Positions 54,003 through 64,000 of a stretch of 64,000 nt of DNA are shown piece by piece (the first letter of the stretch is position 1; each line of letters opens with the position of its first letter). A model generated the notes under the pieces. It had not been told where the DNA came from, did not search any database, and was given only the letters and a program-made list of their open reading frames with translations. The stretch spans positions 124,001-188,000 of the forward strand of contig NW_027473605.1 in assembly GCF_050947335.1 (NCBI RefSeq), read 5' to 3'. The DNA comes from Megachile rotundata (taxonomy: Eukaryota; Arthropoda; Insecta; Hymenoptera; Megachilidae). A program made the position numbers and the translations under genes.

Positions 54003-57000
54003 ATACTTATTACTCTTATTATTATCAATATAACTCATATTATTAGCCATATTATGCTTATATGATCGATAGACCGACAATTACTACACTCATTACTCTT
54101 ATTATTATCAAACTAACTCATATTATTAGCCATATTATGCTTATGTGACCGATAGAACGACAATTACTTTACTTATTACTCTTATTATTATCAATCTAAC
54201 TCATATAATTAGCCATATTATGCTTATGTGATCGATAGAACGAGAATTACTATACTTATTACTCTTCTTATTATCAAACTAACTCATATTATTAGCCATA
54301 TTATGATTATATGATCGATTGAACGACAATTACTATACTTATTACTCTTATTATTATCGATCTATCTCATATTATTAGCCATATTATGCTTATGTGATCG
54401 ATAGGACTACAATTACTATACTTACTACTCTTATTGTTATCAATCTAACTCATACTATTAGCCATATTATGCTTATGTGATCGATATAACGACAATTACT
54501 ATACTTACTACTCTTATTATTATCAATCTAACTCATATTATTAGCCATATTATGCTTATATGATCGTCAGAACGACAATTAGTATACTCATTACTCTTAT
54601 TATTATCAATCTAACTCATATTATTAGCCATATTATGCTTATGTGACCGATAGAACGACAATTACTTTACTTATTACTCTTATTATTATCAATCTAACAC
54701 GTATTATTAGCCATATTATGCTTATGTGATCGATAGGACGACAATTACTATACTTATTACTCTTATTGTTATCAATCTAACTCATACTATTACCAATATT
54801 ATGCTTATGTGATCGATATAACGACAATTACTATACTTATTACTCTTATTATTATCAATCTAACTCATATTATTAGCCATATTATGCTAATATGATCGTC
54901 AGAACGACAATTACTATCCTCATTATTCTTAGTATTATCAATGTAACTCATATTATTAACCATATTATGAAGATATGATCGATAGAACGACAATTACTAT
55001 ACTTATTACTCTTATTATCAATCTAACTCATATTATTGGCCATATTATGCTTACATGATCGACAGAACGACAATTACTATACTTATTACACCCACTGCTA
55101 TCAATATAACTCATATTATTATACATTTTATGCTTATATGATCGACAGAACGACAATTACTATAGTTATTACACTCACTATTATCAATCTAACTCATATT
55201 ATTAACCATATTATGCAAATATGATCGATAGAACGACAATTACTATACTTATTACTCTTATTATTATCGATCTAACTCATATTATTAGACATATTATGCT
55301 TATGTGATCGATAGAACGACAATTACTATACTTATTACTCTTATTATTACCAATCTAACTCATATTATTAGTCATATTATGCTTATATGATCGATAGAAC
55401 GACAATTAGTATACTCATTACTCTTATTATTATCAATCTAACTCATATTATTAGCAATATTATGCTTATATGATCGATAGAACGACAATTGCTATACTTA
55501 TTACTCTTATTATTATCAATCTAACTCATATTATTAGCCATATTATGCTTATATGATCGATAGGCCGACAATTACTACACTCATTACTCTTATTATTATC
55601 AAACTAACTCATATTATTAGCCATATTATGCTTACGAGATCGATAGAACGACAATTACTATACTAATTACTCTTATTATTATCAATCTAACTCGTATTAT
55701 TAGCCATATTATGCTTATGAGATCGATAGAACGACAATTACTATACTTATTACTCTTCTTATTATCAATCTAACTCATATTATTAGCCATATTATGCTTA
55801 TATGATCGACAGAACGACAATTACTATACTTATTACTCTTATTATTATCAATCTAACTCGTATTATTAGCCATATTATGCTTATATGATCGATAGAACGA
55901 CAATTACTATACTCATTAGTCTTATTATTACCAAACTAACTCAAATTATTAGCCATATTATGATTATATGATCGATTGAACGACAATTACTATACTTATT
56001 ACTCTTATTATTATCGATCTAACTCATATTATTAGCCATATTATGCTTATGTGATCGATAGGACGACAATTACTATACTTATTACTCTTATTGTTATCAA
56101 TCTAACTCATACCATTAGCCATATTATGCTTATGCGATCGATATAACGACAATTACTATACTTATTACTCTTATTATTATCAATCTAACTCATATTATTA
56201 GCCATATTATGCTTATATGATCGTCAGAACGACAATTACTATCCTTATTATTCTTACTATTATCAATCTAACTCATATTATTAACCATATTATGAAGATA
56301 TGATCGATAGAAGGACAATTACTATACTCATTACTCTTATTATTATCAATCTAACTCATATTATTAGCCATATTATGCTTATATGGTCGACAGAACGACA
56401 ATTACTATACTTATTACACTCACTGCTATCAATCTAACTCATATTATTATACATATTATGCTTATATGATCGACAGAACGACAATTACTATAGTTATTAC
56501 ACTCACTATTATCAATCTAACTCATATTATTAACCATATTATGCATATATGATCGATAGAACGACAATTACTATACTTATTACTCTTATTATTATCAATC
56601 TAACTCATATTATTAACCATATTATGCAAATATGATCGATAGAACGACAATTACTATACTTATTACTCTTATTATTATCGATCTAACTCATATTATTAGA
56701 CATATTATGCTTATGTGATCGATAGAACGACAATTACTACACTTATTACTCTTATTGTTACCAATCTAACTCATATTATTAGTCATATTATGCTTATATG
56801 ATCGATAGAACGACAATTAGTATACTCATTACTCTTATTATTATCAATCTAACTCATATTATTAGCAATATTATGCTTATATGATCGATAGAACGACAAT
56901 TGCTATACTTATTACTCTTATTATTATCAATCTAACTCATATTATTAGCCATATTATGCTTATATGATCGATAGACCGACAATTACTACACTCATTACTC

Positions 57001-59209
57001 TTATTATTATCAAACTAACTCATATTGTTAGCCATATTATGCTTATGTGATCGATAGAACGACAATTACTGTACTTATTACTCTTCTTATTATCAATCTA
57101 ACTCATACTATTAGCCATATTATGCTTATGTGATCGATATAACGACAATTACTATACTTATTACTCTTATTATTATCAATCTAACTCATATTATTAGCCA
57201 TATTATGCTAATATGATCGTCAGAACGACAATTACTATCCTTATTATTCTCACTATTATCAGTCTAACTCATATTATTAACCATATTATGAAGATATGAT
57301 CGATAGAACGACAATTACTATACTTATTACTCTTATTATCAATCTAACTCGTATTATTAGCCATATTATGCTTATATGATCGATATAACGACAATTACTA
57401 TACTTATTACTCTTATTATTATCAATCTAACTCATATTATTAGCCATATTCTGCTTATATGATCGATAGAACGACAATTACTATACTTATTACTCTTATT
57501 ATTATCAATCTAACTCATATCATTAGCCATATTATGCTTAAATGATCGATAGAACAACAATTACTACACTTATTACTCTTATTATTATCAATCTAACTCA
57601 TATTATTAGCCATATTATGCTTATGTGAACGATAGAACGACAATAACTATACTTATTACTCTTATTATTATCAATCTAACTCATATTATTAGCCATATTA
57701 TGTTTATATGATCGACAGAACGACCATTACTATACTTATTACACTCACTGCTATCAATCTAACTCATATTATTATACATATTATGCTTATATGATCGACA
57801 GAACGACAATTACTATAGTTATTACACTCACTATTATCATTCTAACTCATATTATTAACCATAATATGCAAATATGATCGATAGAACGACAATTACTATA
57901 CTTATTACTCTTATTACTATCGATCTAACTCATATTATTAGACATATTATGCTTATATGATCGATAGAACGACAATTACTATACTTATTACTCTTATTAT
58001 TATCAATATAACTCATATTTTTAGCCATATTATGCTTACATGATCGATAGACCGACAATTACTACACTCATTACTCTTATTATTATCAAACTAACTCATA
58101 TTGTTAGCCATATTATGCTTATGTGATCGATAGAACGACAATTACTGTACTTATTACTCTTCTTATTATCAATCTAACACGTATTATTAGCCATATTATG
58201 CTTATGTGATCGATAGGACGACAATTACTATACTTATTACTCTTATTGTTATCAATCTAACTCATACTATTAGCCATATTATGCTTATGTGATCGATATA
58301 ACGACAATTACTATCCTTATTACTCTTATTATTATCAATCTAACTCATATTATTAGCCATATTATGCTAATATGATCGTGAGAACGACAATTACTATCCT
58401 TATTATTCTTACTATTATCAATGTAACTCATATTATTAACCATATTATGAAGATATGATCGATAGAACGACAATTACTATACTTATTACTCTTATTATCA
58501 ATCTAACTCATATTATTGGCCATATTATGCTTACATGATCGACAGAACGACAATTACTATACTTATTACACCCACTGCTATCAATATAACTCATATTATT
58601 ATACATATTATGCTTATATGATCGACAGAACGACAATTACTATAGTTATTACACTCACTATTATCAATCTAACTCATATTATTAACCATATTATGCATAT
58701 ATGATCGATAGAACGACAATTACTATACTTATTACTCTTATTATTATCGATCTAACTCATATTATTAGACATATTATGCTTATGTGATCGATAGAACGAC
58801 AATTACTATACTTATTACTCTTATTATTATCAATCTAACACACATTATTAGTCATATTATGCTTATGTGATCGATAGAACGACAATTACTATACTAATTA
58901 CTCTTATTATTATCAATCTAACTCGTATTATTAGCCATATTATGCTTATGTGATCCATAGAACGACAATTACTATACTTATTACTCTTATTGTTATCAAT
59001 CTAACTCATACTATTAGCCATATTATGCTTATGTGATCGATATAACGACAATTACTATACTTACTACTCTTATTATTATCAATCTAACTCATATTATTAG
59101 CCATATTCTGCTTATATGATCGATAGAACGACAATTACTATACTTATTACTCTTATTATTATCAATCTAACTCATATCATTAGCCATATTATGCTTAAAT
59201 GATCGATAG

Positions 59210-61737
59210 AACAACAATTACTATACTTATTACTCTTATTATTATCAATCTAACTCATTTTATTAGCCATATTATGCTTATGTGAACGATAGAACGACAA
59301 TAACTATACTTATTACTCTTATTATTATCAATCTAACTCATATTATTAGCCATATTATGTTTATATGATCGACAGAACGACCATTACTATACTTATTACA
59401 CTCACTGCTATCAATCTAACTCATATTATTATACATATTATGCTTATATGATCGACAGAACGACAATTACTATACTAATTACTCTTATTATTATCAATCT
59501 AACTCGTATTATTAGCCATATTATGCTTATGTGATCGATAGAACGACAATTACTATACTTATTCCTCTTCTTATTATCAATCTAACTCATATTATTAGCC
59601 ATATTATGCTTATATGATCGACAGAACAACAATTACTATACTTATTACTCTTATTATTATCAATCTAACTCATTTTATTAGCCATATTATGCTTATGTGA
59701 ACGATAGAACGACAATAACTATACTTATTACTCTTATTATTATCAATCTAACTCATATTATTAGCCATATTATGTTTATATGATCGACAGAACGACCATT
59801 ACTATACTTATTACACTCACTGCTATCAATCTAACTCATATTATTATACATATCATGCTTATATGATCGACAGAACGACAACTACTATAGTTATTACACT
59901 CACTATTATCAATCTAACTCATATTATTAACCATAATATGCAGATATGATCGATAGAACGACAATTACTATACTTATTACTCTTATTACTATCGATCTAA
60001 CTCATATTATTAGACATATTATGCTTATATGATCGATAGAGCGACAATTACTATACTTATTACTCTTATTATTATCAATATAACTCATATTATTAGCCAT
60101 ATTATGCTTATATGATCGATAGACCGACAATTACTACACTCATTACTCTTATTATTATCAAACTAACTCATATTATTAGCCATATTATGCTTATGTGACC
60201 GATAGAACGCCAATTACTTTACTTATTACTCTTATTATTATCAATCTAACACGTATTATTAGCCATATTATGCTTATGTGATCGATAGGACGACAATTAC
60301 TATACTTATTACTCTTATTGTTATCAATCTAACTCATACTATTAGCCATATTATGCTTATGTGATCGATATAACGACAATTACTATACTTATTACTCTTA
60401 TTATTATCAATCTAACTCATATTATTAGCCATATTATGCTAATATGATCGTCAGAACGACAATTACTATCCTTATTATTCTTACTATTATCAATGTAACT
60501 CATATTATTAACCATATTATGAAGATATGATCGATAGAACGACAATTACTATACTTATTACTCTTATTATCAATCTAACTCATATTATTGGCCATATTAT
60601 GCTTACATGATCGACAGAACGACAATTACTATACTTATTACACCCACTGCTATCAATATAACTCATATTATTATACATATTATGCTTATATGATCGACAG
60701 AACGACAATTACTATAGTTATTACACTCACTATTATCAATCTAACTCATATTATTAGACATGTTATGCTTATGTGATCGATAGAACGACAATTACTATAC
60801 TTATTACTCTTCTTATTATCAATCTAACACGTATTATTAGCCATATTATGCTTATGTGATCGATAGGACGACAATTACTATACTTATTACTCTTATTGTT
60901 ATCAATCTAACTCATTTTATTAGCCATATTATGCTTATGTGAACGATAGAACGACAATAACTATACTTATTACTCTTATTATTATCAATCTAACTCATAT
61001 TATTAGCCATATTATGTTTATATGATCGACAGAACGACCATTACTATACTTATTACACTCACTGCTATCAATCTAACTCATATTATTATACATATTATGC
61101 TTATATGATCGACAGAACGACAATTACTATACTAATTACTCTTATTATTATCAATCTAACTCGTATTATTAGCCATATTATGCTTATGTGATCGATAGAA
61201 CGACAATTACTATACTTATTCCTCTTCTTATTATCAATCTAACTCATATTATTAGCCATATTATGCTTATATGATCGACAGAACAACAATTACTATACTT
61301 ATTACTCTTATTATTATCAATCTAACTCATTTTATTAGCCATATTATGCTTATGTGAACGATAGAACGACAATAACTATACTTATTACTCTTATTATTAT
61401 CAATCTAACTCATATTATTAGCCATATTATGTTTATATGATCGACAGAACGACCATTACTATACTTATTACACTCACTGCTATCAATCTAACTCATATTA
61501 TTATACATATCATGCTTATATGATCGACAGAACGACAACTACTATAGTTATTACACTCACTATTATCAATCTAACTCATATTATTAACCATAATATGCAA
61601 ATATGATCGATAGAACGACAATTACTATACTTATTACTCTTATTACTATCGATCTAACTCATATTATTAGACATATTATGCTTATATGATCGATAGAACG
61701 ACAATTACTATACTTATTACTCTTATTATTATCAATA
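59210..61737 (+). repeat. Nested satellite duplications (415-bp and 1657-bp offsets)
   Basis: The variant CATTTTATTAGCC marks 59256, 59671, 60913, about 61328 and again 63978. The 59256/59671 pair is a five-monomer (415-bp) tandem copy. The region from about 59240 to 60080 then recurs at about 60897-61737, offset 1657 (20 x 83 less 3), with CAGAACAACAATTAC at 59622 and 61279. A short-range copy inside a longer copy is therefore visible directly. Confidence 0.7.
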
Positions 61738-64000
61738 TAACTCATATTTTTAGCCATATTATGCTTATATGATCGATAGACCGACAATTACTACACTCAT
61801 TACTCTTATTATTATCAAACTAACTCATATTGTTAGCCATATTATGCTTATGTGATCGATAGGACGACAATTACTATACTTATTACTCTTATTGTTATCA
61901 ATCTAACTCATACTATTAGCCATATTATGCTTATGTGATCGATATAACGACAATTACTATACTTATTACTCTTATTATTATCAATCTAACTCATATTATT
62001 AGCCATATTATGCTAATATGATCGTCAGAACGACAATTACTATCCTTATTATTCTTACTATTATCAATGTAACTCATATTATTAACCATATTATGAAGAT
62101 ATGATCGATAGAACGACAATTACTATACTTATTACTCTTATTATCAATCTAACTCATATTATTGGCCATATTATGCTTACATGATCGACAGAACGACAAT
62201 TACTATACTTATTACACCCACTGCTATCAATATAACTCATATTATTATACATATTATGCTTATATGATCGACAGAACGACAATTACTATAGTTATTACAC
62301 TCACTATTATCAATCTAACTCATATTATTAGACATGTTATGCTTATGTGATCGATAGAACGACAATTACTATACTTATTACTCTTATTATTACCAATCTA
62401 ACTCATATTATTAGTCATATTATGCTTATATGATCGATAGAACGACAATTAGTATACTCATTACTCTTATTATTATCAATCTAACTCATATTATTAGCAA
62501 TATTATGCTTATATGATCGATAGAACGACAATTACTATACTTATTTCTCTTATTGTTATCAATCTAACTCATACTATTAGCCATATTATGCTTATGTGAT
62601 CGATATAACGACAATTACTATACTTACTACTCTTATTATTATCAATCTAACTCATATTATTAGCCATATTCTGCTTATATGATCGATAGAACGACAATTA
62701 CTATACTTATTACTCTTATTATTATCAATCTAACTCATATTATTAGCCATATTATGTTTATATGATCGACAGAACGACCATTACTATACTTATTACACTC
62801 ACTGCTATCAATCTAACTCATATTATTATACAAATTATGCTTATATGATCGACAGAACGACAATTACTATAGTTATTACACTCACTATTATCAATCTAAC
62901 TCATATTATTAACCATAATATGCAAATATGATCGATAGAACGACAATTACTATACTTATTACTCTTATTACTATCGATCTAACTCATATTATTAGACATA
63001 TTATGCTTATATGATCGATAGAACGACAATTACTATACTTATTACTCTTATTATTATCAATATAACTCATATTATTAGCCATATTATGCTTATATGATCG
63101 ATAGAGCGACAATTACTATACTTATTACTCTTATTATTATCAATATAACTCATATTATTAGCCATATTATGCTTATATGATCGATAGACCGACAATTACT
63201 ACACTCATTACTCTTATTATTATCAAACTAACTCATATTATTAGCCATATTATGCTTATGTGACCGATAGAACGCCAATTACTTTACTTATTACTCTTAT
63301 TATTATCAATCTAACACGTATTATTAGCCATATTATGCTTATGTGATCGATAGGACGACAATTACTATACTTATTACTCTTATTGTTATCAATCTAACTC
63401 ATACTATTAGCCATATTATGCTTATGTGATCGATATAACGACAATTACTATACTTATTACTCTTATTATTATCAATCTAACTCATATTATTAGCCATATT
63501 ATGCTAATATGATCGTCAGAACGACAATTACTATCCTTATTATTCTTACTATTATCAATGTAACTCATATTATTAACCATATTATGAAGATATGATCGAT
63601 AGAACGACAATTACTATACTTATTACTCTTATTATCAATCTAACTCATATTATTGGCCATATTATGCTTACATGATCGACAGAACGACAATTACTATACT
63701 TATTACACCCACTGCTATCAATATAACTCATATTATTATACATATTATGCTTATATGATCGACAGAACGACAATTACTATAGTTATTACACTCACTATTA
63801 TCAATCTAACTCATATTATTAGACATGTTATGCTTATGTGATCGATAGAACGACAATTACTATACTTATTACTCTTCTTATTATCAATCTAACACGTATT
63901 ATTAGCCATATTATGCTTATGTGATCGATAGGACGACAATTACTATACTTATTACTCTTATTGTTATCAATCTAACTCATTTTATTAGCCATATTATGCT

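Larger units (their letters stand above)
47782..64000 (+). repeat. 83-bp AT-rich satellite array, right arm (about 195 monomers)
   Basis: This is the same satellite in the same orientation, resuming at the exact monomer position where the retrotransposon interrupted it. The landmark cassette occurs near 51390, 53462, 55036, 58516, 60588, 62162 and 63653. The spacings are 2072, 1574, 3480, 2072, 1574 and 1491 bp, which equal 25, 19, 42, 25, 19 and 18 monomers less 3 or 6 bp for the short units. The array runs off the window end at 64000, so its true extent is unknown. Apart from satellite, nothing else is visible. Confidence 0.97.

Noticed and set aside
1..64000. Telomeric repeat tract or rDNA/tRNA cluster
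   Set aside because: No run of TTAGG or similar was seen, and no segment outside the element departs from the 83-bp monomer pattern.

Overview
The window is almost entirely a head-to-tail satellite DNA array interrupted by one complete LTR retrotransposon. No host gene, RNA gene or CRISPR array was found. The combination of a huge AT-rich tandem array and an intact Ty3/gypsy-family element points to an animal, most likely an arthropod and probably an insect heterochromatic, pericentromeric or centromeric region. The species cannot be named from the sequence.

Layout. Positions 1-43248 and 47782-64000 are one continuous array of an 83-bp monomer (about 24% GC, about 716 copies, all in one orientation; a minority are 80 bp through a 3-bp deletion). 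Monomers carry recognisable diagnostic variants that recur in a fixed order, so the array has a higher-order structure. Blocks of 4 to about 45 monomers have been copied locally and over distances up to about 13.7 kb, and nearly every distance I measured between equivalent landmarks equals 83n minus a small multiple of 3. This is the pattern expected from in-register unequal exchange or similar amplification.

Positions 43249-47781 hold a 4533-bp Ty3/gypsy retrotransposon. It has two 282-bp LTRs that look identical base for base, a 4-bp target duplication (CTAT), a primer-binding site matching the 3' end of tRNA-Phe, a 287-codon gag, and a pol frame of about 1014 codons entered by an apparent -1 frameshift at A_AAA_AAC. 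A polypurine tract precedes the 3' LTR and there is no env gene. Pol keeps protease, reverse transcriptase, RNase H and integrase with all the catalytic residues I looked for. The element looks recently inserted and potentially autonomous.

How the parts relate. The LTR supplies promoter and poly(A) signal. Gag would form the particle, and the Gag-Pol frameshift product would supply the enzymes for reverse transcription and integration. The element landed inside a landmark monomer cassette that occurs uninterrupted about 17 other times in this window, so the empty site can be read directly. It has not been amplified with its surroundings, so the insertion is younger than most of the local satellite expansion. 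I found no evidence of a new kind of biological system; the points of interest are the retroelement's unusual details and the satellite's layered amplification history.
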